NCBI GenBank assembly: GCA_013399895.1
Contig: VXBA01001882.1
Coordinates: forward strand, 1,116,254-1,180,253
Length of the DNA stretch: 64,000 nucleotides
Direction of reading: 5' to 3'
From: Serilophus lunatus
Lineage: Eukaryota; Chordata; Aves; Passeriformes; Eurylaimidae
Of the stretch, positions 27,034 to 38,545 are shown one piece after another. The translations under genes were made by a program, and so were the position numbers. Under the pieces are notes generated by a model. That model was not told where the DNA came from. It searched no databases and was given only the letters and a program-made list of their open reading frames with translations. Positions within the stretch are counted from its first letter, which is position 1. The number at the start of each line of letters is the position of its first letter.

Positions 27034-27081
27034 AAATGAGACCAGATCATTGTGGTATCATTTTACTCTCACTTTAAAAAA
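27034..27081 (+). repeat. 48-bp unknown direct repeat, copy 2
   Basis: Same-strand partner of 24994-25041, starting AAATGAGACCAGATCATTGT. The four differences are all transitions; three of them convert CpG to TpA or CpA (TGTGGTATCA here against TGTGGCGTCG there). That is the mark of methylated-cytosine decay. The two copies lie 2,040 bp apart. Confidence 0.8.
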
Positions 27082-27883
27082 ATATGTAGATTTTCAGAAG
27101 ATAGTGAATTATGTTTGAGGCAGAATTCTGCAGACATGCAGAGTGTTTGGTTCTGCATGCCACTTCTCCCATCCAGCTGCAGAACTTGAGCTGTAGCTCT
27201 TGAGGTAGATTGTTCTGCAGAAGTGTCTGCGATAGGGCCTTTTCTAGGGCATGTGAAGTCATATAAAAGAAGCCTTATTTTGGCACACACGTCTTTACAG
27301 CATATTTGCACATATATGCTATATGAATGCAATTCTAGTGTACTTACTTTAAAGGTGATTCATTTGAAAAAAGAAATGCGGGAAACAGTAATACATCAAA
27401 TGTAGGAGAGAAGAGATAAAAAACTCAAACTGAACTCTATGCTAATGAATACTTTCTGGGATGGTCCTGAAGCTCATAGATTTGATTTTAAACTACGATT
27501 CTCAAAAGTGCAATTTTGTTGTATCATATCCGTCTGCCTTTTACCTTTTTGCAAAAGAACAAGCAAATTTTATTAACTTTTTTGTTTTAATTTTATGCTG
27601 ACTAATGCATCATGGTAGAGGACACTGGAATCTCTGGAACATCTATCCATTGATGGTAGATGTAAACTGACTACCCTAGTTACAACAGGAAGTTGTCAGA
27701 TTTGTAGGAACTTGTCATTTCAGTGTGTTCTTATCTGTAAAGGCCAGATGTATTTCTAGGCCTATTTCTGTACGTTCTGTAACTGGGTTGGAATAGTCGT
27801 CGCTGAAGCTTTAATAGACACGCACATCAGACAAGCAGAAAGAAGAGGACAGTGGCAAAAGCTTTTTAATACTTCATCAGAAT
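27082..27883. other. non-coding stretch, no gene seen
   Basis: AT-rich sequence. Overlapping minus-strand frames at 27069-27332 have no recognisable features. Confidence 0.55.
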
Positions 27884-27889
27884 TTTATT
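27884..27889 (-). terminator. candidate polyadenylation signal (minus strand)
   Basis: AATAAA on the minus strand lies about 70 bases beyond the stop codon of the reading frame ending at 27961. It would suit a 3' end for that candidate, but the hexamer is common in this composition. Confidence 0.15.
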
Positions 27890-27960
27890 TCTTTGCTTTT
27901 AATAAAATCTAGTTAGAGAAATATATTTATAGAACTTCTAGTATATTTATGAATTCTGAA

Positions 27961-28701
27961 TTATAAGAGGAAAAGTCCCCCACATTTGCCTAGCTCTAAA
28001 CCAAAACATTGCTCTTCAGACACTTTTCCTTCCTTCGTTTTGGGTAACATCTTACTGAATGAGTAACCAACTTCACTGAACTCTCGCAGTCTGTCACTCA
28101 GTACTTCAGCCTCTTCTGTGCCATGCTGCATCAAGCCTGTACTTTTGGCTTTTCCAAAATGAACTTTGCACTTGTGAATGGGGTTGTTGATCTTTCTCTG
28201 GCATTTGCATTGGCTTTGTGGGGTGATTTTCCCTGACCTGTGCTGTCGGAACACATTGGTGCGTGTGTATCAGGATACCTGCTGCTCTGTTTTGTCAGGT
28301 CTGTCTGGATTGTACAGCTTTGCCCTTGTCTCATCCTCCTGCTTGGCTGACAAGAGCGCGGGAGTGCAGCGTGTTGACAGAGGTCTCCATCTGACATTTC
28401 CAGATGCCCCAGTCAGGCAAAGGGAGCTGCTATTTCTTCTGCTTCCCACGCTTGTCTGCTTGCTGACTGCCAGCACGGGCCCTGATCCTGTGGATGTGTG
28501 CTCAGCTGTTTCCACTGAACCACACGTACAAGATGTTATGGGCGCAAGTGAAGCAGTGAATATCTTTGATGTTGTTGTTCCGGTCCTTAATTCTCCACAG
28601 CCTGAACATTCCACAGGCTTGTTCCTCCTCTCAGGTGTCTTTCTGATTAACCAAAGGCTGAAATGATGATGCTGAGCTCTTCTGTTCTGATGAGTTGAGG
28701 T
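27961..28701 (-). pseudogene. unrecognised long reading frame with one in-frame stop
   Basis: Read on the minus strand, one frame stays open from 28701 to 28273 (143 codons), meets a single TGA at 28272-28270, and continues open in the same frame for a further 102 codons to a TAA at 27961. The patch is visibly richer in G+C and CpG than its flanks. The upper part has a cysteine-bearing stretch (VECSGCGELRTG, later SCTCGSVE), a serine/threonine-rich middle and a basic, charged segment (SAKQEDETRAKLYNP). After the stop come a basic Cys/Lys segment (CKCQRKINNPIHKCK) and LSDRLREFSEVGYSFSKML. The upstream edge near 28660 has an acceptor-like TTTCAG. I do not recognise the family. It may be a decayed exon or processed pseudogene. 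A plus-strand 162-codon frame (28178-28666) overlaps it, so the open frames may simply reflect the higher GC. Confidence 0.25.
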
Positions 28702-31480
28702 CTACTGATATATAACCCTAAGTGGTCCTGGAGAAGTCAGCATATAAGTGTAGAATAAATTTTCTTTTAAAAGTTCTTCTTCATGGAAAATTTGAAAGTG
28801 CTGTCTTCTGAATGAGAGATTACATTATACTCACCACATCTAACAAGAAATAACGAAGAGTGAAGCACTTCTGTGGGGATAACTAAACTGTCATTATGTT
28901 AGTTAACTGTTTGCATTTTGATCACTGAGAAATGCAGAATTAATCAAGTTTATGGTTTGACTTTTTCCTCTACTTTATGCTATCAATTTTAAAGTTAATG
29001 AAATAGTTCATTATTTGACTGCCCAGGATTTCCGAAAATGGTTTTCATTCAAAGTGTTAACTTTCTTGGAAATTTAGATTGTGACAATTATGTATTTGCT
29101 TATAATAAGTTTCAGATGGCCCAAACTGCTTTCTAGAAAGAAAATCTGCACATGAGCTTTGTAATGAAATGAAGGCATCGGTCTGAGAGTGTTACCAGGG
29201 TCTCTACAATTCTGATCTTGCCCTTTTCAAGTAAGTTGAGTTGGGAAAACTTAATTATAAACTAGGGCAGGCTGGAGGAGCACAATAGCTTTCAGCAAGA
29301 ATGTGTGCTATTTTTTTAGGAGGTTTATTTGTTTGTTTTTGAATTTCTTAAAATTATTTTTACATCTCTCATAATGAAATATTCATGCTTCATTTTAATG
29401 GAATTGTAATTCAGTCACATGCTTCTGGAGAGGAAGACTGCCAAGCATGACTGAGCTGTTGAATATTCCTCAGTGTTGGTCCATTTCTGTTTTACAGATT
29501 GATTTAATTGACTCCAGATTCCCTCTGCACATTGAATACAAATGTATTTTTTGGTTAAAATCATGGAGTCCAAGTCAGACATGAGTTCTACTGACTCAAT
29601 GGGAAATCATTCCCAAGGGTCGTAGGACTGGACTAGCTGAACCTAGTTGTGCTTCAGGGAAGCAAAAGAAGTATTACTTGCTTTCACATCAGAACTGCAT
29701 AGAAAAATAGCAACCTCTCAGTTAAGCAGCATCAGCTTTTCAAGTTTCACTCCAGTTTTACTTTCTCTGCTGTTGCACAAAAAGCCTCGTGAGTGGGACA
29801 GGGTAAAGCTCTGTGAAAGCTGAGATTGAGATTGAGCTCTTTTTCTCCTCATTTCCCAAATACTTCACATAGACATCACTTATTTTTCTTTATCATTTAG
29901 TTTTGGGTTTCCTGGAAGCTGGGCTTAAGCCAGGGGAGTGTATCTGGCAAGCCAAGCGGTTTATATGGGTCTTGGGAGGACACAGCAGTAGACTGTCCTG
30001 AGTGCTGCTCTGAGCTGTCGTGGCACCGACAGCAGCGAGCTCAGAACCTGTCAAGCAGTGGGAGGTTCGTCTGGCTGAACTGGCAGGCACAGGTTAGTCA
30101 AACTGTGTGATAATCTTGAATGCAAAGTCACAACATGAGATCCCTTATGTCTTGATCTGGAAATTAAAAAGGACTTATGTACAAGCAGAAAGTTCATATC
30201 CTGGCGTATTCCTTTCCATGAGCCTGCAGAAACAAAATAAGTGAATGAAAGGTTGTTGAATTAAATGGGAATTGTTGAGAACAATCAAATGACCATCTTT
30301 GCTGATGTCAATTGCAGTTACAGCTTCTTACACAGTGAATTTCCCCAAAATTTGGCAAAAATATGCCAGTAATCTAGGATATATCAGGGTTGCATTAATG
30401 ATACTCTGATAGCAAAATCACTAAACCCTCATTAAAATCCGCATGTAAATCTTTTAAAGTGTTCATAACTAGTTGCTTAAATAAGAGCAGAAGCTTGTCA
30501 TTTAGATGATCACTGAAAGAAATTTCTTTTAAATGTAATACACAGCAAGGGCCTGAAATGGATTCTTCAATCAGAGTAGCTCTGGCTAAGGTACTTTCTT
30601 ATGTTGGGAGGCAAAGGTTTTGTAGTAAATCAAGTAATTTGAGAACCTTGATTTTGGAGCTATGGTAGTCGATAGGATGCATAATGGATGATGTTGTTTC
30701 TTTAATTTCTTTGCTTTAACATTTAATAATTTCCCTGAAGAATTAGTTCAGTATCAGGACTAATGCTGTTAGAAGAAGAATTGCTGCTGCTCTTGTCCTT
30801 CAGTTTTAGAGGGTTTCTGTAGGTTGTTTTTTGTAAATGAGAAAATGCTTCAGCTTGGCTGTATAAATTCAATTGTGGCTGAGAGCAGAGAAGAATTAGC
30901 TGGGGTCATGCAGTCACAGTAAAACCTTTGCTGAAAGAGCCAGGTCTAGAAGAACTATGCTTACAAGGTCTCATGTCTTGGAGAAGAGTAAGATGGAAGC
31001 AAAATTCTTCTCCAGCTTTAGAGTAACTCACTGCTACAGAGACTCCATGCCAAATTCAGTTTTTCAGAAGAGTGCACTTCACAGACTCACTGCCATGTGT
31101 CATAATAAACAGAAACAAATAGCCAGATCCCTTGAGATGAAAGGGAAGTTCAGGGATTAGTTGGTGATGAGAGTTCTTCCCCCTCTCTAATTAAAGATTT
31201 TTATGGTGGGATGGAAGTCTGACTGCATCTAAACAATTCTGGTGATTGGCTCCAATGTACACCTGATTTGACAAAAAGCAAATTTCTCTGAAGTTAAATT
31301 TTCAGAAGCCTCAAAATTCCTCTGAAATTTGGCATGACTGTGGCTTGTTTTCCCCTTTTTGGAAGAGGGGAAGTGTTATAAAGATTTTAGTGTTATCAGG
31401 AACATGTGGTTTGGGAAATAAAGGGTGTAGTCTTTGCTCTAAAAAATGCAAGTGCTTAAAATCAGTGAAATAAGAGGAGA
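28702..31480. other. non-coding stretch, no gene seen
   Basis: Mostly AT-rich DNA. A small GC-richer patch at about 29930-30090 has a 65-codon minus-strand frame without recognisable motif. No repeats or signals of note. Confidence 0.55.
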
Positions 31481-31634
31481 AGAAAGAAAGAAAGAAAGGG
31501 AAAGAAAAGAAAAGAAAAGAAAAGAAAAGAAAAGAAAAGAAAAGAAAAGAAAAGAAAAGAAAAGAAAAGAAAAGAAAAGAAAAGAAAAGAAAAGAAAAGA
31601 AAAGAAAAGAAAAGAAAAGAAAAGAAAAGAAAAG
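31481..31634. repeat. AAAG then AAAAG microsatellite array
   Basis: About four AAAG units (31481-31497) pass into about 27 near-perfect AAAAG units (31501-31634), ending in AGAGAAGG. The tract is pure purine on the plus strand and mirror-symmetric, so it can form triplex (H-DNA). Because five is not a multiple of three, both strands stay open in all frames and give the repeated KRKEK and FLFFS translations of several large chance ORFs around 31311-31757. None is a gene. Array length is likely polymorphic. Confidence 0.98.
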
Positions 31635-31759
31635 AGAAGGAATGTTGGGAAGGGTCCAAATCCACAAACCCCACAGACATTCCACATCAGCAAATGCCTT
31701 TTGTTTTTGACAATGCTCTAAATTATGTATTGGGGGTAGAAATAGCAGATTTTCCACGT

Positions 31760-33638
31760 ATATGCAAATGATGACTGCATGATAAAAAGTAAATGTGTGA
31801 ATAGTGATGCTGTTGAGAGAGGGTGATAAAGGTCTAGGATTATGCTAGGTGACCAAAGAGAAATATTTTAAATGTGTAAATAATTGAGGAGTTTCACTTC
31901 TTAGCACAATATTTGTGCTGTAGACAAAAGAAGCTGCTGATACAGTCTTGGACGTACTTCATAGAGGTTGTGATCCACCAGGACTCTTGTGTGTGCCTAA
32001 TTTAAGCAAATATTAGTAGTGTTTACCTATTGGGACTTCCCACATACTTAAACTTATTGACAGGCTGTAATGTTAAAAAGCAGACACTATTTTGTCTCAA
32101 TTAGGTGATAAAGTAAATAGCACAGGGGAGAAACCAGCCATGTGTGTACCCCCATAAAATTCATTGCAAGGACTAATACTTAGTAAAAAGCAGTGTCTCA
32201 GTTACAAGACATAGTCTAAGCTATGTAGTTATAGGAGTCCATGAGCACATGATGTGTTGTTTAGCAAAGAAATAGGAAAACAAGTTCTCTATTTTAACAG
32301 ATATTAGATCATTCAAGCTATAAAGTTCTGGTCTGTTAGGTAAAATTAACTGTAAAATGGGATCTCTCACTAGCTTTTCATCATTAAGGAAAATTGTGAC
32401 TTTTACATTTTATTTAAAATCTGCTTATTATTGCCTTGTAGCGCAGTAGTTATACTCTAAAAATCATATTTAAGACTAAAAATGTTAACTGACAAAAACT
32501 ATTGTAGAAAAATTTATTACAAGAGTTTATTGGGATAATGAGGTTTTTCCTTTTAAGAGGGAGCAAAAGAAAATTTGATGACTTTTAAATTCTTCAATGA
32601 AAGCATACCAGAAGTTTCTGCTAAAGTAATTTAGAGATGAGAAATAAAATTACTTTATCATTATGATATTTACTAAACATATAAAAATATTATCTCTGTT
32701 GTTTAGAAATAAAATAAGGGGAAGATTGCCTGGGAATTTGAGAGCTAATCTAACTCCTCTCTTATCTGGACGCAGGATCACCTCTACCTACATACTTACT
32801 GATGTTTATCCGGCTCTTTCTTAAAGGTTTTCAGTAATGGAAGTTCTGTACAGACAGCCAGGCAATCCGTTCTTGTGCCTCTTTTATATCAGAAGTGGTT
32901 TTTTTTCACCTCTCTAACCCAAATCTGCATTATTGCAGATTTTTTCAAGGTCTTTTATAGAAGAGGAAAAGAGATTATTTTATTTGTAGCAGTAACTTCC
33001 ATATATTTATTTAAAGAGTTATTATGATATGCCAAAGTCTTCTGTAAGTTAAACAGTGTAATTCTTCACTTAACATTTATCCCAAGATTATATTGAAAGC
33101 TAGAAACTGTAGTGTAGGAAATATAACTGCACTTGGAGTAAGATTGATTTGGAGTACTTTAATTATAGTTCTTAATTATACCTGCTTATTCTAGCAGATG
33201 CCTGTAATGTCATCAATGATTGTCATGCCAGAATGGGAAGAATAGAAAGTATGTATTAAGGGCTTTTAACCTCTTCATTTGTGGTTGTGACTGTACTATT
33301 TTATTAACATGCCATTTCTGTACTACTCTCAAGTTTGTTGCAAGTTTTGTGCTTAACATTGAAACAAAGTAGAGATCGTAGTGTCAAAATTAATAGTAAT
33401 TTGGGCAGTTTTGTTACAGAAAAGAGACATTGAAAATTGTATCTTTTTGTGTGTAGAATTATAAGTAACCTGTTAAGAGGTTGAAAGGGGATCCAATTAA
33501 AAGATTGCAAAAAACATTGCAATTCATTATTAGTGAATTGCACGTATTAGGCAGATTTTTCCAGCTCCTACTGATCTTGAATTAATCTCGTTTAGTAATG
33601 TTGCAATTCTAAAGCACAGAACATTTCATTTTCCTCTT
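31760..33638. other. non-coding stretch, no gene seen
   Basis: Very AT-rich unique DNA up to the assembly gap, with no open frame of note. Confidence 0.65.
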
Positions 33639-33689
33639 NNNNNNNNNNNNNNNNNNNNNNNNNNNNNNNNNNNNNNNNNNNNNNNNNNN
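33639..33689. other. assembly gap (51 N)
   Basis: Fifty-one undetermined bases followed directly by T12 (33690-33701). The poly-T edge suggests that a homopolymer or simple repeat broke the assembly. The true size is unknown. Confidence 0.99.
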
Positions 33690-33701
33690 TTTTTTTTTTT
33701 T

Positions 33702-34279
33702 CAGTGCAGAGGAAATTGCAGCTTGAAATTAGGTGTACTGAATTATTTTGAATGCATCAAATTTGTATTAGTGCTTGGCTGCTTGATAGATTTTGTTTTC
33801 TTTTTGTTTTCATCTGGAAATAAAAGCAGAATGATCCCAAAAAAACTATATTATTGAAATGAAACACCAGAAATAGAGTATAAGGTGGATGCAGAAAGAT
33901 CTCTAACAAGGCTGTTTTGCAGAGTACCAGGAATGCTTTTAACAATGGAGACTTGATCAAATTGAAAGTTCATTTGTATAAAAAACAAAACGAAAGTTAT
34001 CTTCCAAATGAGGGGCTAGGGATAGACATGATCTGAACAGGAAAGAGGAAATAAGGGGGAATGGGGCTTCCCTTGCCACCCCCCAGTGTGCCCTGAAGGT
34101 CGTGCTCAGCCTGGACCTACGGCTTGACTGCAGCACATCCCTGTCAACCAAAGCCATCCCTCTCGCCAGTCAACACCTGAAACACCAACTGGATATAGAC
34201 TATATGTTAATACCTCTGGTTACTTTTTAGTTTCTCTGCAAATCACTCAGTATTTAAAGCAGTCTTTTTCCAGTGAGAT
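33702..34279. other. non-coding stretch, no gene seen
   Basis: A GC-richer patch at about 34070-34170 lies in a 66-codon minus-strand frame with no recognisable motif. Confidence 0.5.
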
Positions 34280-34319
34280 GGATTTCTGCTAATTTAGTTG
34301 GATTTCTGTTAATTTAGTT
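34280..34319 (+). repeat. 20-bp tandem duplication
   Basis: Two adjacent copies of GGATTTCTGCTAATTTAGTT (34280-34299 and 34300-34319) differ at one base (C to T). A simple recent local duplication. Confidence 0.93.
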
Positions 34320-35093
34320 CTAAGAGCAGTACAGCCACAAACAACTTCAATGTGTTCTCCTGCCTTTGAGGACAGCATATTGCAGTGAGCTGAAATACAA
34401 GTTCAGAGTTACTCCTCAATAGGGTCTGATAACTTATTACATAGTGTCTTTGTGCTCTTATTCTTAGTCTTTTAATATATAATACAATAGTTTTTTCTTC
34501 TGCTTTCTTTTCCCCAGAAAGCATAGGCCAATAACAAATAGAAAACATCTACTTTAACTTGTGATCTGTACAAGCTTTCGAAAATTTCATGAGTTCCACA
34601 GCTGTGGCACTTAGCTGCCTTTTATCTAATTCACTGTCATTTTGTGGTATCTCAGTGACCATGACTGTTTACAAACATATTTTTCTCTTCTCTGTGGAGA
34701 AGATTCTTCACGTGAAGACACGAACACAAGTCATTCTGACACCAACAGGAAATTGGAGATCATTAGTTTAGGGTGGGAGTGGGGGTGAACACTAACTTTG
34801 TAAAGATATCGGATGTTGTGGATCATAGAGAAAGGAAACCCATTGATCTGAGCACTGTAAGTGCCTGCTGTATGTGTTCCTGAGAAGCAGGAAGCCAATT
34901 GATCTCTGAACTCAATAGGTCAGCAATCCTTTACTGTAGGTCAGAGGGACAGTCCTCCTTTTAGATTTGTGATGCTTTCACTCAATGCACTGTAATATTT
35001 TTTCATGGTAAATTTTGAAATGATAATCCCAAAGAGTCATGTCCTTTCAACCTTTTCTATTTGTGACCATTATCCTGAGTTCCTTGCATAAAT
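34320..35093. other. non-coding stretch, no gene seen
   Basis: AT-rich DNA. A GGGTGGGAGTGGGGG run at about 34770 has only three G-tracts, short of a standard quadruplex. Confidence 0.5.
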
Positions 35094-35118
35094 GCATATA
35101 TATATATGAATATATATA
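35094..35118. repeat. AT dinucleotide-rich tract
   Basis: GCATATATATATATGAATATATATAG-type sequence, self-complementary and able to form small hairpins. Confidence 0.85.
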
Positions 35119-35462
35119 GTAACCTGAATTACAATGTCATTGCCAGTAAAATGAAAATATTTGAAAAAGTAATAAAAATAAATTTGCTAAATCATTGATA
35201 AATTTATTTCAAACAGTATGAAATTAAAGGTGGCATTCATCTGACTAAATATATTCAGCTAAAATACATCCTAAAAGTGTTTGTATATCCCCACAGAATA
35301 TGAAGGGAACTTGTAGTAATCAACTAAATATATGTATCCACAACAGAGACTTTAGGGTTGGGTTGCTTTGTAGTTGTGTGTTTAAGAAACAAAAGAGTGT
35401 TTTCTACATCTTGGTGTAGAAATTCTTGGTGTAATTGTTTTCTTGTGTAGGAGGGTGTTTTT

Positions 35463-35512
35463 ATACATATATATATGTATTTCATGTGTAAATATATATT
35501 TTTATATGTATA
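35463..35512. repeat. AT-rich imperfect dinucleotide repeat
   Basis: Alternating TATA/TGTA blocks with several short self-complementary segments. No function apparent. Confidence 0.8.
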
Positions 35513-37700
35513 CTAAAAAAATCTGATGCAACTCTGTGTAATTAAGCTTAGACCTGAAAAGAAGTATGAGCCTGTAGATGAATATAAGAGTAAAACAAGC
35601 AGAGTTGCTACCTAGTTCCTACATTTTAAATGTAAATCCTGAGCTGTGATGGTTGTGGAACATTTCGAGTTATGTGGGAAAAATAATTTCTTCTTTGAAA
35701 ACAAGAATATTGCTAGAAGAAATTCGAGTTGCTCTATTAAATTAATGCAGTTTCAAGAAAGTAATTAAACATCTACGTTTCAGTTATTAAATTAAGGTAA
35801 TTTTAGTAAAGTAATTAAAGTTAAGGCAGAAAGCTACTGTTTTGGCATTTGTATCAAGCTATAGGTTTAGGAGGTATTATCCCAAACACGTGAATAATCA
35901 GCACATACTTAAATAAAGCACATACCAATAAAGGAAGAGACTTTCACAAGTAGAATTTTGTAATGGTGACTAATAGAAGGAACACATAGAATATAGTCAG
36001 GAAAATATAACCATGGAAGGTGATAACAACAACAAAACCTCTTGGCATTGTAATGAATATAAAAATTACTGGTGCCATCTACTGTTGGTAAAAAAGAGAT
36101 GACAGAAAGATGTAAGTCAAGTGGTGCAAACAAGCATGAGAAAAGAGAGGTCAAATAATTCTATTCCTTATTATCAAACTGAAGAAAAACGTGATGGGAA
36201 GGTCAAATTAGTTTATTGTGTTCTTACCAATGAAAAAAAAAAATTAGAAATAATCGTGACTGTATTTGGGAACTGTAGGCTTTTTTTAATCCCTCAAACT
36301 CTGTGATTGTTTACAGAGGAAAGCCAGGACTGGCTAAGTGCAGTGCAACTATTTTGGGATTTGGAGTTTATCTTGATAACTTTATCCTGTTTTTCTTTAG
36401 TTTTAAATCTAATGGGATCAGTTCTTCAGCTTGTACAAACAGGTGTTGTTTAATTAATGTTAGTGTCGAAATGCCATACTAAAAGATGATGGGAAGGAAT
36501 GCTCTTTTTTTAATTCCGTTGCTTGGCAGGAACAAATTTCCTTTTTTGGCTTCTAAGAAAGCAGATAAATGTTGGAGTAATTTGAAAAGTATCAGCAAAA
36601 ATAGCACAGAGATCAAAAGGATAACTGCAATAGAAATAATTTATGTTTTTAAGGAAAGAAATCAACAGTAAAGGACAAGTCTCTCAACATAAGAAAAACA
36701 CATTAGGAATTTAAGAAATTCAACTGCTTGTGATTTTCAAGTGAGCTTGAACCAGTGACGGAGGCAAGCACAAGATGTTTCTGTCTGCCTGTGTGCAGAG
36801 AACTTCAAGGCTTCTCCTGCTTGAGATTTAATCTCTTCATGGTCTGGGCTGGGTGGTTTTTTCCCTTTTAAAACTACACTCTGGTTTCATTGAAATCAAT
36901 GCCAAAGATCTTGATTACTGTAGCCAAGGTAGAATTTCACCCACAAGTGACCCTGAAATATGAAACTTGTCCATCTCCTGAACAGAACCATCCTCTGGAA
37001 CACAAGCTGTTGTTCTTTTTCCAGTGCACTTCTGTAACCTTTTAGATGACTTTCTTAATGTGACTAGGATTTAATTTAAAGTTCAAGATCAAGGAGGTGA
37101 CCACTCTGTCAGTAGCCAGATTGAAATATAAATTCAAAGGTCCAATTTTGTTTCTTCATGCTGCTGCGAGCTTGCCTGCAAAACTCAAGAGGACTTTAAA
37201 CGTCACTAGTGAAATAGAGACACGATAGAGAAACACACAGGTAATGCATCAGGTTTATTTTAGGAAAACCTCAAAGACCTCATTGGATTTCAGGAGGGAA
37301 AAAAAAGGTGCAAAAAACCAAAACGTAACCTTGACCTCTCATAGTTCATACAGTTTTTAAATTCAGGACAGTTCCCCAACAAAGCAGAATCCCAAGCATG
37401 TTTCCCAGGCTCCCTTGGAGATCCTGAGTGAGAATGAAGCTACTCTGGTTGGTTATCTGAAAAGCTGTGTCTGGAGCTAAGGAACTGTTCCAGACACAAC
37501 CATTTTCTGTTCACTGACTCCCAGGCCTGAAGGAGTGTTTGGAATGCTCCAAACTGACTCAAGGCATATCTGGTGAACATGGTTAGATATAGTATAGATG
37601 AGCCTGAGGTGCCAGTGTCCTTCACTGTTTATAGAAGTTGAGTGATAAAAACTTCCCACATAAAGGGATCCAAGCAAGTGTTTCAGACTCCAAAGCTGTG
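35513..37700. other. non-coding stretch, no gene seen
   Basis: AT-rich until about 36730, then slightly GC-richer. Short frames are without motif. Confidence 0.5.
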
Positions 37701-37710
37701 AGGTGCCTTG

Positions 37711-38054
37711 TCAGAGTGAGGACAGGTATTTCTCCAGCTGTTTGCCGAAGTTTGCTGCTGTGCCACTCAGGGTATGAGATCGGGGCATTTGGATGAGGAC
37801 ACAGACACCTGAAGTCCCCAGACTTTTTCTGAAACGCATATCATACAGCCGTTTGGTTACCAACACCACTACTGCTCTGGAACAAGAAGTATGATCCCCG
37901 CAGTGCTGCTGGCCACCAGGCCACATCCAGGAGGTTCTGTGTTGTCTGGTGGCCCAGTGACAAGGTTGTGGATGGTGACACAGCAAGGTCCTGCCAGCAG
38001 GAGCCTTGGTATGCGTAGATGTCGGTACACTTGCAATAACACCTTCACAGCCAT
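37711..38054 (-). other. GC-richer patch with overlapping minus-strand open frames
   Basis: Two minus-strand frames overlap: one starts at an ATG at 38054 and runs 61 codons (opening MAVKVLLQVYRHLRIPRLLL), and the other covers 37986-37711 (91 codons) and ends NFGKQLEKYLSSL. They are in different frames, so a single gene would need a frameshift. The patch is GC-richer than its surroundings. I recognise no family, splice signals are unclear, and it may be a decayed exon, a pseudogene or chance. Confidence 0.12.
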
Positions 38055-38495
38055 CTTACTTCTGACATGTACAGGTCAGAGTTAATCCTCTCCTTCTGCC
38101 TGAAATGCTAAACAGATGGGTTTGTCCACTGGCTTATTTGCTATGATGGCACTAGATGCATCAGTGGACAGGATGGATGGGATTTAGGCAGAAGGGTTCC
38201 TTTATATAGGCAGAGAAAGAAATTGAGGGCTTGAGCCGTTAATGACTGGAAAGCACGAAATTGCTTTCTATACATAGAAATATATACAGTGAGATTCAGG
38301 GTTCCTGTCATTCACCATCAATGACTTTGACAAAAACCTTTCTTCATTTCATGTAGAACCTGGAAGGTATTGGGTGAATCAAGCTGGAATGTAGGAAGAG
38401 AAGAGACTGATGTGTCTCTGAAGCAGTTCTGCACTGCTATGACAAACTGGATTATAACAATGTCTGTGTCACTGAATGCCTATATTATGCCAACT

Positions 38496-38545
38496 TGTTT
38501 ATGTCTGAATTTTCTGAGTTATGTTTATGTCTGAATTGTCTGAGA
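38496..38545 (+). repeat. 26-bp imperfect tandem duplication
   Basis: TGTTTATGTCTGAATTTTCT at 38496 recurs 26 bases later as TGTTTATGTCTGAATTGTCT; the second copy is recognisable to about 38545. Confidence 0.9.

Noticed and set aside
31311..31757. 148-codon minus-strand and other long frames over the AAAAG array
   Set aside because: A pentanucleotide repeat without stop codons keeps every frame open; the translation is a pure repeat.
34768..34788. GGGTGGGAGTGGGGG as a G-quadruplex
   Set aside because: Only three G-tracts are present within a short span.
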